A DNA stretch of 64,000 bases from Bacillota bacterium (GCA_029776205.1 JAKOTQ010000011.1:24726-88725), one strand, 5' to 3'; positions 8,945 through 18,227 are shown, counted from the stretch's first letter. A program made the numbers and translations. The notes: generated by a model from the sequence alone, not told the origin.

Positions 8945-9011
8945 TTGGATTATGACCTGTTCATGATAATTTCATAACTTCCATCCAATTGAGCCATAAG
9001 GACTTTCATTT

Positions 9012-9551
9012 TTAGGGTTTAAACCGAAAACGATCCACCAGCCCGACCGCTTTATCATCGATTCGCTGATAGACGGCAAAAGAATCCACCCAAAATGAAC
9101 CGGTAATCCTTTGACGCATCATCTCCGCCTCTTGCTCGGGCTCAACCTTTCCCCAAATATGCAACGAACAATGGGGAAAAAAAGGATTTATACTGGATGC
9201 AAAAGCGATGGAAGAACCCAAAAGCCAGTGATAGATAGTTTCAAAAGGCTCTCGGGGCAAGACTTCAAATACAAAGATATCCGTTCCGGGAAAACGGGTA
9301 ACCGATCCCAATCGGGCCTCAAAGGGCTTCAACTGCTTGGCAATACGGGCTAATTCGTCTAAAATAGCTGCTCCATCCTGTCCAAAAGCAATGGTCCCGA
9401 TGCCCGAAGACCCTGCCACTGTTATTTCCACCGGTATATCGTTGGCCAATACCGGATCAAATTTTTCCCGAAGCCGCTGAACTTGCTCTTTCACAGTGCC
9501 TTGGACTTCACACACAATGGCGGAACCCCCCAGTTCCAGACGATCCAACAT
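9012..9551 (-). CDS. 2'-5' RNA ligase-like (2H phosphoesterase) family protein
   Basis: About 180 residues. A 2H-type motif HCSLH is visible around residue 130 (PFFPHCSLHIWG). The first motif, where a His-x-Thr would be expected, reads VEITV, so one catalytic histidine seems replaced by Glu. Family members act on RNA 2',3'-cyclic ends or related nucleotides, but with one motif degraded the activity is doubtful. The start is uncertain; ATG at 9551 is chosen because the fold begins soon after it (SAIVCEVQG). It starts 27 bases past the stop of the SWIM-protein gene and is probably cotranscribed with it. Confidence 0.55.
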   Translation of the reverse strand: MLDRLELGGSAIVCEVQGTVKEQVQRLREKFDPVLANDIPVEITVAGSSGIGTIAFGQDGAAILDELARIAKQLKPFEARLGSVTRFPGTDIFVFEVLPREPFETIYHWLLGSSIAFASSINPFFPHCSLHIWGKVEPEQEAEMMRQRITGSFWVDSFAVYQRIDDKAVGLVDRFRFKP

Positions 9552-9577
9552 CCTCACCAGGCTTTCTTTTTGAAAAA

Positions 9578-11173
9578 TCAATCCAGCAACGCTCTCAAAC
9601 GCCCATTCAAAAATTGTGATTCCAAACCGCCTCTTACCTCCGAAGCAAAAGCCTCCCACAAATCCCGGCTTTCATTTTCTAAACAAAGTCTTTTATAAGC
9701 GGCTACTAACCGAAGCACTGACTTTCCTTGACGCCCTGGCCTTTGTTTTAACAACGGCAACAGAACAGTTGGATAGACGGGATACTCGAGAATAGCCGGA
9801 TCCTTCCAATTGGCCAACATTTCAAGTACACCAACGCTCCCTTCCCTTTCTGCCAATATTCCAGATATAACATCCATGAAATCCCGATACTGGCCGGCAT
9901 CCAACAAGATTTGGCCAAGCAAACGCCACATCTTCTTTTCCCGAAGTTCAATCACCAGTCTCCGGTAATAATTCTGAAAATCATCGGGGAACTTTTCAAG
10001 CAATCTTTTAAGTCGTATATACTCCTCAAACTCGCATGTTTCAGTCAATTGAATATAACTCAAAGCTGCAGCCTGCTTAAACTCTAAACGCCGCCGATGG
10101 ATCTCGATGAGACGATCGCGAAACATATTACGTTCTTCGCCACTGCACTTAACCAGACTTCTTTTGGCTAAACGATAGGCTTCCTCCGGACATTCGGTCA
10201 TCCAGCGGTCTATCAACCATAACCGGCCTTCGCGAACAGAAAGTAACCGTTCGGTAATGTTCGGCAACCGATGATGAAGAGCAGGAATAGCCTCCAAAAG
10301 TTCAAAAATGCGAATCCACTGAAGATATCCGTCACAACTTTCCACCGTCGCTAAGATCGTAGAGAACCATTGGGGATTTGATTCAATATATTCCCGTAAT
10401 ACCGGTCGAATTTCCTCCCCCAAATCCCAGAGAAGCACATCAAAATAACTGGAGACTAAACTGTCATAAAACAATTGAAGCTTTTCTTTTGAAAAAAATC
10501 GAAGCAACGAACGTTGTAATTGAAGTTGTTGTACAAGCAGCTCTTTCAATTCAGGAGCCGGCACACTCCGATATGCATTCAATAACCCTTCCCAAACTTC
10601 ATTTAGGGGCAAAAGAATCCCGATTTCTCCTTTTTCAATCTCCGACTCAATCACAGGAGTAATCCCCTGTAGACGTTCCCACAAACTTTCAACATCCGCC
10701 AGTTTTAGCTGAGGATATTTAAACAACTGGCGAACAATATTTAAAATCGCCCGACCTGAAACAAAATCGCGCCCTGACTGTCTCTGACAAAGTTCGAGGA
10801 AATCAAAGGGATTCTTGGCAACAAGGTCGTGAGTAATTCGTTCCCGAAGAGTAACATCGTCCATCACCCGGCGGTATAAGCTGTCTACCTCTTCAAAGAG
10901 AGACCGGTTATTCAGCCATGCATAGCCTAAAGCAGCCAGATGCTTGCAAAAATCGGGATAGGGACAGCTGCACTTCCAAAGGAGCTTTCCATCCTCCATC
11001 CAAAGCAATGCCTTATAAATTCCGCCTCCGCCCCGGAATTTCCCGGCCAATACATTTTCAAAACGGCACGCTTTCACTAAGTGCCCCTCGTGATAGTAGA
11101 CTTGTCCCCGTTGGAAAATCCGAGGCTGACACCAACGAACCAAATCAGCCTGGGAGAAGTTTTCCCAATTCAT
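9578..11173 (-). CDS. SWIM zinc-finger domain protein
   Basis: 531 residues. An N-terminal SWIM zinc finger at about residues 66-85 has the CxCx(n)CxH pattern, with WKCSCPYPDFCKHLAALGYAW. The rest is helical with no recognisable enzyme motif. SWIM fingers bind nucleic acid or proteins; in bacteria they often occur beside SNF2 helicases, which are absent here. The start at 11173 has GGGAG about 9 bases upstream. The region just upstream carries the cluster of DnaA-box sequences, and the 2H-like gene follows. I cannot name a function. Confidence 0.7.
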   Translation of the reverse strand: MNWENFSQADLVRWCQPRIFQRGQVYYHEGHLVKACRFENVLAGKFRGGGGIYKALLWMEDGKLLWKCSCPYPDFCKHLAALGYAWLNNRSLFEEVDSLYRRVMDDVTLRERITHDLVAKNPFDFLELCQRQSGRDFVSGRAILNIVRQLFKYPQLKLADVESLWERLQGITPVIESEIEKGEIGILLPLNEVWEGLLNAYRSVPAPELKELLVQQLQLQRSLLRFFSKEKLQLFYDSLVSSYFDVLLWDLGEEIRPVLREYIESNPQWFSTILATVESCDGYLQWIRIFELLEAIPALHHRLPNITERLLSVREGRLWLIDRWMTECPEEAYRLAKRSLVKCSGEERNMFRDRLIEIHRRRLEFKQAAALSYIQLTETCEFEEYIRLKRLLEKFPDDFQNYYRRLVIELREKKMWRLLGQILLDAGQYRDFMDVISGILAEREGSVGVLEMLANWKDPAILEYPVYPTVLLPLLKQRPGRQGKSVLRLVAAYKRLCLENESRDLWEAFASEVRGGLESQFLNGRLRALLD

Positions 11174-11191
11174 TCGTATCGCTCCCAACAA

Positions 11192-11350
11192 GTTTCCACA
11201 TTATTCACAAGTTTTCCACAAGAAAGAATGCCTATTTTTCAAAATGTTCCCGAATTCTTCACAAATTCCACAATTTATCCACAAATTAACCTGTATATAA
11301 CCGTCCTCTTCATCTCAATGGTTTCCCGACATCCGTCAAAGTTATCCACA
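11192..11350. promoter_or_regulatory. Cluster of DnaA-box-like sequences between tsaD and the SWIM gene
   Basis: Read on the plus strand there are three exact matches to the consensus TTATNCACA: 11201-11209, 11275-11283 and 11342-11350. Near matches in the same orientation are at 11192-11200 (GTTTCCACA), 11212-11220 (TTTTCCACA), 11255-11263 (TTCTTCACA) and 11264-11272 (AATTCCACA). Several are spaced 9 to 11 bases apart. Such clusters titrate or regulate DnaA or mark replication origins; here the cluster lies within 180 bases of the SWIM-protein start. Confidence 0.6.
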
Positions 11351-11352
11351 AT

Positions 11353-12366
11353 TTATAGTTTGAGATTGGGGTCAGCAGTGATCCGAAGAGAACTTTTGCC
11401 CCGGGAATGATAATTATAATACCCCGCGGCAGCAATCATTGCAGCATTATCAGTACATAGCCGCGGACTCGGGTAGTACAATGCCAGTCCCTCTTTATGG
11501 GTTAGCTCCGCACAACGTTGACGTAGCAAAGAATTAGAGGCAACACCGCCGGAGAGCAACACCGCCCGAACCGGAAATGCCCGAATAGCTTTTTCCAACT
11601 GGCGGACCAGCTGATTTACAAGATTGGCCTGAAAACTGGCTGCAACCTGAGGCACATCCACCGGCTCCCCGGTCTGCTTATGCCGGTGAATCCAGTTGAT
11701 TACCGCAGTTTTTAATCCACTAAAGGAAAAATGATACGAATCGGGATCTGCCAAACTTTTTACCTGAGGAAACTCAATATCTGGCTTACCTTCTCTCGCC
11801 AGCCGGTCAATGACCGGACCTCCGGGATAGCCCAAACCCAATACCCGGGCAACTTTATCGAAAGCTTCTCCGGCTGCATCATCCAACGTCCGGCCTAAAA
11901 TCCTGTACCTTCCCCATGCTTCGATATAAAGCAAATCCGTATGTCCTCCGGATACCGTCAGACACAACAAGGGCGGTTCAATCTCTGGATGTTCCAGCAA
12001 ATTTGCATAAATATGACCTTCGATGTGATTTACGCCTACCAGAGGTAATCCCCTGGAGAGAGCCAATCCCTTAGCAAAGGAGAGCCCGACCAGCAGACTC
12101 CCTACCAGGCCGGGCCCATACGTCACAGCTACCAAATCAACCTGATCCAACGTAATACCCGCTTCCTCCATGGCCCGCCGGTACAACGGCACCAGGCTTT
12201 CCAAATGGCAGCGGGCTGCCAGCTCAGGTACTACCCCGCCAAACCTGGCATGCTCATCAAGTTGAGATGATATTTGATTACTCAGGATTTTCGTACCGTT
12301 GGCAACTACTGCCACTGAGGTATCATCACATGATGATTCAATTCCTAATGTAATAAAGTCACTCAT
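11353..12366 (-). CDS. tsaD: tRNA threonylcarbamoyladenosine transferase TsaD
   Basis: 337 residues, normal length. It starts TLGIESSCDDTSVAVV, has the metal-binding NHIEGHIYANLL motif near residue 110 and SGGHTDLLY, and ends with LLSGGVASNSLLRQRC. It transfers the threonylcarbamoyl group to A37 of tRNA, acting with TsaB and TsaE, which are encoded at 695-1887. The ribosome site is weak. It sits downstream of the HAD gene with a 35-base gap. Confidence 0.96.
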   Translation of the reverse strand: MSDFITLGIESSCDDTSVAVVANGTKILSNQISSQLDEHARFGGVVPELAARCHLESLVPLYRRAMEEAGITLDQVDLVAVTYGPGLVGSLLVGLSFAKGLALSRGLPLVGVNHIEGHIYANLLEHPEIEPPLLCLTVSGGHTDLLYIEAWGRYRILGRTLDDAAGEAFDKVARVLGLGYPGGPVIDRLAREGKPDIEFPQVKSLADPDSYHFSFSGLKTAVINWIHRHKQTGEPVDVPQVAASFQANLVNQLVRQLEKAIRAFPVRAVLLSGGVASNSLLRQRCAELTHKEGLALYYPSPRLCTDNAAMIAAAGYYNYHSRGKSSLRITADPNLKL

Positions 12367-12401
12367 AGCTATTATCCATTCATCTTAAAATTATCTCATT
12401 T

Positions 12402-13286
12402 TTACTGCCAAGGCGGTGTCTCCGGCAGCAATCTTTCAAACTCCCGAATCAGGCCTGTCTCATAGGCTCCCCGATATTCTCCGCCTAAAAACTTATTTGA
12501 GGCTTCTTCATAAAAACGTTGCCAGGACTCTTCCTCATGTCCGGGATTAATCGGATAAAAGGAGACCCCTGCTTTTTTGGCAGCCTGCAAATCCCCTAAA
12601 GCATCTCCGACCAATAAAATACGGTCCAATGGATACTTCCCAACGGCAGCTAGTTTCAAATGATCCACCTTACTGCCATATTCCTGCCCGGCAATGATCC
12701 GCACATATTTATCCAAATCATGTTCTTTCCATTCCCGTTCCAGAGCTTCCGCCGGAGTCTGAGAAACACAGATTAAATCAGCCTGTGGATACAGCTTCTC
12801 CAAACTTTCACGCACATAGGGGAAGGGTGGGATCCCAAAGACCAGATCGGCGATAGCCTGATTAACAGCATAACTCCATGCCAATGTCTGTTTCATTACC
12901 GGATCCCCGGTTTGACGAACGGCCTCTTCCAGAGAGGCATTGCCCAAGGGAACACCGGACTCGACCCAGCGTCGCAAAGGTTCCAAATCCGGAAGCTTAA
13001 AGCCCCGGGCCTTTACTTCTTCCCGCTCTGCCAATAGATCAAACACTTTAATCAAGGCCACAAACCGGTTGGAGCCCCTCCATTTGGAATGGAGATTCAC
13101 AAACTCCACCGTTTCCCGGGCATATTTTGCAATGGCCTGTAAGCCCCAGAATTTGATATTGACCGGACAAAAGCATTCCTTCTGCTTAATGTCCATCGTA
13201 TCGAAGATACAGCCATCCGAATCAAAACCAATAAAGAAAGGATGCTCCGGTTGGAGCGATTGAAGTACATCCGGAGTATATTTCAT
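12402..13286 (-). CDS. HAD-superfamily hydrolase
   Basis: 294 residues. HAD motif I is DSDGCIFDT (residues 22-30, with both catalytic aspartates), motif II lies in ICVSQTP and motif IV in ILLVGDALGDLQAAKKAG. The long insert between motif I and II is an alpha-helical cap. Substrate cannot be read from the sequence. It starts after GGGAG and lies 18 bases downstream of the LarA-like gene in the same direction, so the two are probably one unit; a joint role in sugar- or hydroxy-acid metabolism is possible but is inference. Confidence 0.85.
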   Translation of the reverse strand: MKYTPDVLQSLQPEHPFFIGFDSDGCIFDTMDIKQKECFCPVNIKFWGLQAIAKYARETVEFVNLHSKWRGSNRFVALIKVFDLLAEREEVKARGFKLPDLEPLRRWVESGVPLGNASLEEAVRQTGDPVMKQTLAWSYAVNQAIADLVFGIPPFPYVRESLEKLYPQADLICVSQTPAEALEREWKEHDLDKYVRIIAGQEYGSKVDHLKLAAVGKYPLDRILLVGDALGDLQAAKKAGVSFYPINPGHEEESWQRFYEEASNKFLGGEYRGAYETGLIREFERLLPETPPWQ

Positions 13287-13304
13287 AACTATCTCCCATT
13301 ATGA

Positions 13305-14582
13305 TTATTGAAACTTAGCTTTATCAGCCCATAAACCGATGGCCGGATTGCTGATAAAGAAGACCTCTTCTCCGTCGGGAAGCGTATTAAATCCGTCCTT
13401 TAACTTGGCCGGATCATATTTTCGATACGCTTCTTCAAGAGGCATATAATTGAAATTAACCCCTTCCACTTCCTCACGGGTCAATTTTTCAACAGCATAC
13501 GTAATCTTAAACCGTCCATCCGAGGAGCCATGGATCAAATGGGCGGCAGCTGACAGGTTTTCTTGCAGATCCTGGTTCTGCTTGTAATATTCCAAAATCT
13601 TCATCTTTCCGACATAACCATACTTCCGGATCAACCGGTCGATTCCCTCATCTTCGCCGAATTTTCTGACCCCCGGCCCTAATACGATGAGTTCGCCCCC
13701 ATCGGCGATGGCCATCCGGGTCCGGTAAACCGATTTATTACCAAGCCAAGTACTTTTAAATTCTCTTTCATCCAAATAAACCACGACCTTTTTCAAGGGC
13801 TTATCTAAAAAGGTTAAATTCTTTTGCTGGCTTAGTTTAACTGCTTCCTCAAAAAGACGGTACTCCCGGCCGATGAATAGGCCTTCCAGATTTACCTCTC
13901 CGCCTTTCACCGTAGTAACCGTCAGAACATACATCAAGGGAATGTCCTGCAAATAATGTTGTTCAGCATAATTAAACACCTTACGGACCGGAGTATCCGC
14001 CCGTCCCATAATCTGTTCCATTCCATACACTGCACCTAAAAAGTGAGACTTATTAATGGTATCTTTACCGCCGCAACCAACGAAGATATTTTTGTTATAA
14101 TTGGCCATCCCGATCACTTCATGAGGTACGATCTGGCCGACGGATATAATCAAATCATAGGAACGGTCAAGCAACCGCTTGTTCACTTCAGCATTGATAC
14201 TGTAATCCAGCAGACCCCCGGAAACTTCGCGAACATAGTCCCCCGGAACCTCCCCGATTTTAACCACATCATTACGCCAATTGTGAACCACAATGGACTC
14301 ATACGGAACCTCAGGCCCGAAAAACTCTAGACATTCTTCCCGGGTCATCGGATCATGCGTCCCCAAAGCTGGCATAATATCCACCTGACAGGAAGGACTT
14401 AAAAGTTTATAATACATCGCCGTAATCCGGCCGGCATACGAATGCATCCGAGTAAAATCCGGCGGCAAAAGCAACACTTTTTTTAACGTTCCCCGTTTCT
14501 CTTCCAGCGACGCTTCCAGCATCGCCATGACTTCACTATCTTGAATACCCTGTCCCGTGCCTACTTTGGTTAACGAAACCAT
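13305..14582 (-). CDS. LarA-family (DUF2088) protein, lactate-racemase-like
   Basis: 425 residues. The N-terminal DUF2088 half carries VLLLPPDFTRMHS and PALGTHDPMTREE, and the C-terminal half GQIVPHEVIGMANYNKN and FVGCGGKDTINKS. LarA enzymes racemise or epimerise 2-hydroxy acids with a nickel-pincer nucleotide bound to lysine and histidines. The loop sequence differs from classical lactate racemase, so the substrate may be another hydroxy or sugar acid. No larB, larC or larE cofactor genes are in the window. The start at 14582 has AAAGGAGG 9 bases upstream. Confidence 0.82.
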   Translation of the reverse strand: MVSLTKVGTGQGIQDSEVMAMLEASLEEKRGTLKKVLLLPPDFTRMHSYAGRITAMYYKLLSPSCQVDIMPALGTHDPMTREECLEFFGPEVPYESIVVHNWRNDVVKIGEVPGDYVREVSGGLLDYSINAEVNKRLLDRSYDLIISVGQIVPHEVIGMANYNKNIFVGCGGKDTINKSHFLGAVYGMEQIMGRADTPVRKVFNYAEQHYLQDIPLMYVLTVTTVKGGEVNLEGLFIGREYRLFEEAVKLSQQKNLTFLDKPLKKVVVYLDEREFKSTWLGNKSVYRTRMAIADGGELIVLGPGVRKFGEDEGIDRLIRKYGYVGKMKILEYYKQNQDLQENLSAAAHLIHGSSDGRFKITYAVEKLTREEVEGVNFNYMPLEEAYRKYDPAKLKDGFNTLPDGEEVFFISNPAIGLWADKAKFQ

Positions 14583-14774
14583 TTTACTTCCTCCTTTGAA
14601 TATCAAATCAAGTCTGCCGATAACACCAATCCCTTGAGAACCAATGGTCGCCGCCATCATCTGCTAAAACTAGTTTTAACTTATCACAAGCCGCTTGGAT
14701 TGTCAATTTGCCGGAACACTACGCTTTTCTTCATTATTTACGCTTTACGCCTTTTCTAATCTGTGCATTCGCCA

Positions 14775-14805
14775 ATAAAAAAATGAGGCAAATGTATTGC
14801 CTCAT
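14775..14805 (-). terminator. Rho-independent terminator after the ACT-protein gene
   Basis: On the minus strand a perfect 9-bp stem (14797-14805 with 14783-14791) is followed by seven T residues. Confidence 0.9.
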
Positions 14806-14819
14806 TCATCACGTTGGGT

Positions 14820-15251
14820 TTAAAAGGAATAGACTGACTCAGCGCATAGCAATTTCACTCCGGCCTTCTGAAGTAAATCTACAGCTCGATCAATATCTTC
14901 GACCCTGAACACCACAACAGCATCGGTATCTGTGCGGCCAACAAAGGCATACATATACTCGATATTGATCTGGATATCCTCCAGTACTTTCAAGACAGCC
15001 GCCAAGCCGCCGGGTTTGTCACTCATCTGAACAGCGATAACATCCGTTTCACTGACCGTAAAGTCATTCTCCTTCAAAAACCGGCTGGCTTTCTCAGGCT
15101 GATCCACAATCAATCGCAAAATACCGAAATCCGTCGTATCAGCGATGGAAAGCGCCCGAATATTGATAAGATTGTCTCCCAAAACCTTTGTTACCGTCGC
15201 TAAACGGCCTGATTTATTTTCAAGAAAAACGGATAACTGTTTAACCTTCAT
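14820..15251 (-). CDS. Tandem ACT-domain protein
   Basis: 144 residues made of two ACT domains: residues 1-65 (KQLSVFLENKSGRLATVTKVL) and 70-140 (VIAVQMSDKPGGLAAVLKVL). ACT domains bind amino acids. Stand-alone tandem ACT proteins of this kind commonly sit beside phenylacetate-CoA ligase and indolepyruvate oxidoreductase genes, as here downstream of paaK. A role as an aromatic amino-acid sensor is a reasonable guess. The start at 15251 has GGAGG upstream. Confidence 0.85.
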   Translation of the reverse strand: MKVKQLSVFLENKSGRLATVTKVLGDNLINIRALSIADTTDFGILRLIVDQPEKASRFLKENDFTVSETDVIAVQMSDKPGGLAAVLKVLEDIQINIEYMYAFVGRTDTDAVVVFRVEDIDRAVDLLQKAGVKLLCAESVYSF

Positions 15252-15426
15252 CCCGCTTCCTCCCATCTATTCCCTTATCTTTTGTTAAGGTTTTCGTGTG
15301 AACATTTCGAAAATCCTGCTTCCTTAGGCAACATTGCGCAACAATTTTCAACGGCTATCATCTGCATTTCGTTTGGATAACGTTCAATAATGATGATACC
15401 AGCCACCTTCACTATCATTATATAAT

Positions 15427-16734
15427 TTATGATTGTCGATATACATCACGGCGGTCAATGATCCGTTTCGCCTTACCTTCGCTACGGGCAATGGTCTTCG
15501 GCTCCACCAGTTTCACCTTGGCCGAAATCCCCAGAGTGCTTTGAATTTCTCTCCGGATATAGCTTTCAAGCTGTTCCAGTTTTCGGACTTCATCCGAGAA
15601 TAACCGTTCGGAAACTTCCACCCAGATCTCCAAATCATCCAAATTTCCTTCCCGGTCAACGATCAGTTGATAATGAGGTTCGGTCTCACCGATTTCCAAA
15701 AGCACGCTTTCAATCTGGGAGGGGAATACATTGACGCCACGAATGATCAACATATCATCGGTCCTGCCCATCACTCGATGCATCCGGGCATGAGTCCGAC
15801 CACAGGCACAAGGTTCATGGGTAATGATACTGATATCTCGGGTCCGATAACGAATAAGCGGCAAGGCTTCCTTGGTGATACAGGTGAATACCAGCTCGCC
15901 TTTTTCACCGTCCGGCAGCACCTCACCGGTATTCGGATCAATCACTTCAACCAAGAAATGATCCTCACAAACATGGAGCCCATCCTGTTGCATACACTCA
16001 CTGGCTACTCCAGGCCCGATAATCTCGCTTAACCCGTAAATATCAAAAGCTTTGATATTCCACTTGGCCTCGATCTCCTTCCGCATATTGTTGGACCAAG
16101 GCTCTGCGCCGAAAAAGCCAACCCGCAGCTTCAAATCGGATAGGTCTATCCCTTCTTCAGCTGCCGATTCTGCCATATACAACGCATAAGAAGGCGTACA
16201 GGCCAATACCGTGGTCCCGAAATCAGCCATAATTTGCAATTGGCGTTTGGTATTCCCTCCGGAAATGGGAACTACTGTCGCTCCTAACTTCTCAGCTCCG
16301 TAATGGGCACCCAGGCCTCCGGTGAATAAACCATAACCATAAGCCACCTGAATGATGTCTTTATGGTTTACCCCGCCGCAGCCAAAGGTCCGGGCCATGA
16401 CTTCAGCCCAAATATTAATATCATGTTTAGTATAACCGACCACTGTCATTTTACCGGTGGTCCCGGACGAAGCATGAATCCGAACCACCTCATCCTGAGG
16501 TACGGCAAAGAGTTTAAACGGATAATTATCCCGTAAATCCTGTTTTGTGGTAAACGGCAGCCGGGCCAGATCTTTCACGCTTTGAATCTGCTCCGGTTTA
16601 ATCCCGGCTTCATCAAACTTTTTCTTATAAAAAGGAACATTATGATAAACGCGCTCCACTGTATTTTTCAAACGTTGACTTTGAATTTTTTCAAGTTCAC
16701 TCCGAGACATCATTTCCATTTCCGGATTCCACAT
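15427..16734 (-). CDS. paaK: Phenylacetate-CoA ligase
   Basis: 435 residues of the adenylate-forming superfamily. The ATP-binding loop ASSGTTGK is at about residues 88-95, FDIYGLSE at about 230, YRTRDIS near 298 and the C-terminal catalytic lysine region with [13 protein letters not shown]. It forms phenylacetyl-CoA (or another aryl-acetyl-CoA) from acid, ATP and CoA. A T-box leader with a TTC (Phe) specifier controls it. That regulation fits making phenylalanine by reductive carboxylation of phenylacetyl-CoA via IorAB, as known in methanogens; IorAB itself is not in the window. The usual catabolic paa ring-oxidation genes are also absent. Confidence 0.92.
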   Translation of the reverse strand: MWNPEMEMMSRSELEKIQSQRLKNTVERVYHNVPFYKKKFDEAGIKPEQIQSVKDLARLPFTTKQDLRDNYPFKLFAVPQDEVVRIHASSGTTGKMTVVGYTKHDINIWAEVMARTFGCGGVNHKDIIQVAYGYGLFTGGLGAHYGAEKLGATVVPISGGNTKRQLQIMADFGTTVLACTPSYALYMAESAAEEGIDLSDLKLRVGFFGAEPWSNNMRKEIEAKWNIKAFDIYGLSEIIGPGVASECMQQDGLHVCEDHFLVEVIDPNTGEVLPDGEKGELVFTCITKEALPLIRYRTRDISIITHEPCACGRTHARMHRVMGRTDDMLIIRGVNVFPSQIESVLLEIGETEPHYQLIVDREGNLDDLEIWVEVSERLFSDEVRKLEQLESYIRREIQSTLGISAKVKLVEPKTIARSEGKAKRIIDRRDVYRQS

Positions 16735-16825
16735 GGTTTTTTCCTCCTTTACTCGCTATGGTGGCGGATATATTCCGCCGTTTTACACTATTCACTCGGC
16801 TAAAGAAGTCATCCGCCCCCTTTCA

Positions 16826-17159
16826 AAACAAAAAACCTTTCGCCTCGTATGAGACGAAAGGTTACTTCCGTGGTACCACTCAAATTGACCTTACGGTCCA
16901 CTTTTCAGCCGCGACCTGTTTTTCAACAAGTGAGGGCTGCTCCCTGGATAACGGAGGGAGAATCCGGCCATACCTAATGCCGTCATCAAACGGGTTCAGC
17001 AGGCAACTCCGAGGCGAACTTCCAATACAACTCCGTAAACCCGCTTTCACCATCCCGGGCTCGCTATCATTACATCGTTGCATGTACTTTTCCTCTTCAA
17101 CGTTATTGATCGTACTGTTAATTTCTTGTATTATATCATACAAATTTTTATCCGGTCAA
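16826..17159 (-). promoter_or_regulatory. T-box riboswitch (Phe specifier) and promoter of paaK
   Basis: Explains the 420-base gap upstream of paaK. The promoter is TTGACC (17159-17154), 18 bases, TATAAT (17135-17130). Stem I carries an AGTA turn on its 5' side and GGAAGTTCGCCTC on its 3' side. At the GAA-N-codon register seen in the tyrS and leuA leaders the specifier is TTC at 17018-17016, a Phe codon. The T-box core AGTGGTACCACGG is at 16880-16868, followed by a terminator (16863-16855 with 16842-16834) and a T run. Confidence 0.9.
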
Positions 17160-17920
17160 TCCCTTGCCCGACTTTCCGGCGGCCAAAGTTCCATTGGCCT
17201 ACCCTCGCGAATTGCTGAAGCCAGATTATTGAAAACCCGCCGATCCGTCCTGGATAAGTTCCGAATAAGCTCCTTCATCTCCGCCCGTTTCGTATACCCG
17301 TCGATCGGGCACGGACTGGGCAACGGTTGATAATTGATAAGAGATAAGGCTTTTCGTACCTCATATTCCCGCACATACACCAAAGGTCGAATCACCCGCA
17401 ATCCGGAACGGGAAAGATCCGTACGGGGCAAAAAGGTTTTAATCTGTCCGGAGTAAATAATGCTCATCAAAAAGGTTTCCACCGCATCATCTTGATGATG
17501 GGCCAAAGCCACCACGTTATATCCGTTTTCTTTGGCAAAACGGTTCATCGCTCCCCTTCGCAAAAAGGAGCAGGTGGCACACGGCGGTTCCGGATTATCA
17601 TCACCGAATGCGTACTTGGCGATCTCCGTTTTAACGATATGCAATGGAACACCCAACTGTTCGGCATATTGCCGGAGAGACCCCACATCCATCGGACGTT
17701 CAAAACCCATATCTAAGGTAAGAGCGGCCAGTTCAAAAGGGATGATCCGGTGTTTTTGAAATATGGATAAAGCGTACAACAGAAACGCACTGTCCTTACC
17801 CCCGGAAAAACCAACCAACACCCGGTCACCGGGTCGGATTAAATCAAATTCCCGAATCGCCCGTAATATTTTACGATTCAACGTTCGTGGCAAACGAATT
17901 CGGCTATTATTATCCATCAT
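17156..17920 (-). CDS. TtcA-family tRNA thiolation enzyme
   Basis: 254 residues of the PP-loop ATPase superfamily. The ATP pyrophosphatase loop FSGGKDSAFLLYAL is at about residues 38-51. Cysteines in PPCATCSF and SPCPID match the three-cysteine Fe-S site of TtcA enzymes, and ALAHHQDDAVETFLM is the family's conserved segment. TtcA adds sulfur to cytidine 32 of tRNA; related enzymes act on other positions, so the exact base is not certain. It lies upstream of the paaK leader and is divergent from pspC. Confidence 0.85.
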   Translation of the reverse strand: MMDNNSRIRLPRTLNRKILRAIREFDLIRPGDRVLVGFSGGKDSAFLLYALSIFQKHRIIPFELAALTLDMGFERPMDVGSLRQYAEQLGVPLHIVKTEIAKYAFGDDNPEPPCATCSFLRRGAMNRFAKENGYNVVALAHHQDDAVETFLMSIIYSGQIKTFLPRTDLSRSGLRVIRPLVYVREYEVRKALSLINYQPLPSPCPIDGYTKRAEMKELIRNLSRTDRRVFNNLASAIREGRPMELWPPESRARD

Positions 17921-17975
17921 AACCCCTTTTAATCATTTTCTAAATAATGTTATACTGTAATCAGGAGGCGATTTA

Positions 17976-18158
17976 ATGAAACGACTTTACCGTTCCCGGG
18001 AACGAATCATCGCTGGCATTTGCGGAGGCATTGCCGAATATCTGAATATCGATCCCGTCGTCGTTCGGCTGGTTGCCGCAGTAAGCATTCTTTTTTCATT
18101 TTTTACAGTCATTATAGCATATTTTATCGCCTGGATGATCATCCCGGAACGTCCTTAG
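17976..18158 (+). CDS. Small PspC-domain membrane protein
   Basis: 60 residues, essentially one PspC domain: KRLYRSRERIIAGICGGIAE, a cytoplasmic amphipathic start, then YLNIDPVVVRLVAAV and one hydrophobic helix ending AWMIIPERP. PspC proteins take part in envelope stress responses in proteobacteria; the role of the single-domain Firmicute forms is unclear. The ribosome site AGGAGG lies 8 bases upstream. It is divergent from the TtcA-like gene and ends before a bidirectional terminator shared with mbl. Confidence 0.88.
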   Translation: MKRLYRSRERIIAGICGGIAEYLNIDPVVVRLVAAVSILFSFFTVIIAYFIAWMIIPERP

Positions 18159-18205
18159 TTCATCTTTTATAACCATTTCTTCATCTCAGTTTACTTCAAA
18201 AACAT

Positions 18206-18227
18206 AAACCGGTCATCTGACCGGTTT
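18206..18227. terminator. Bidirectional terminator between pspC and mbl
   Basis: A perfect stem (18207-18215 with 18218-18226) lies between the converging 3' ends of pspC and mbl, with T-rich sequence on both sides. Confidence 0.75.
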
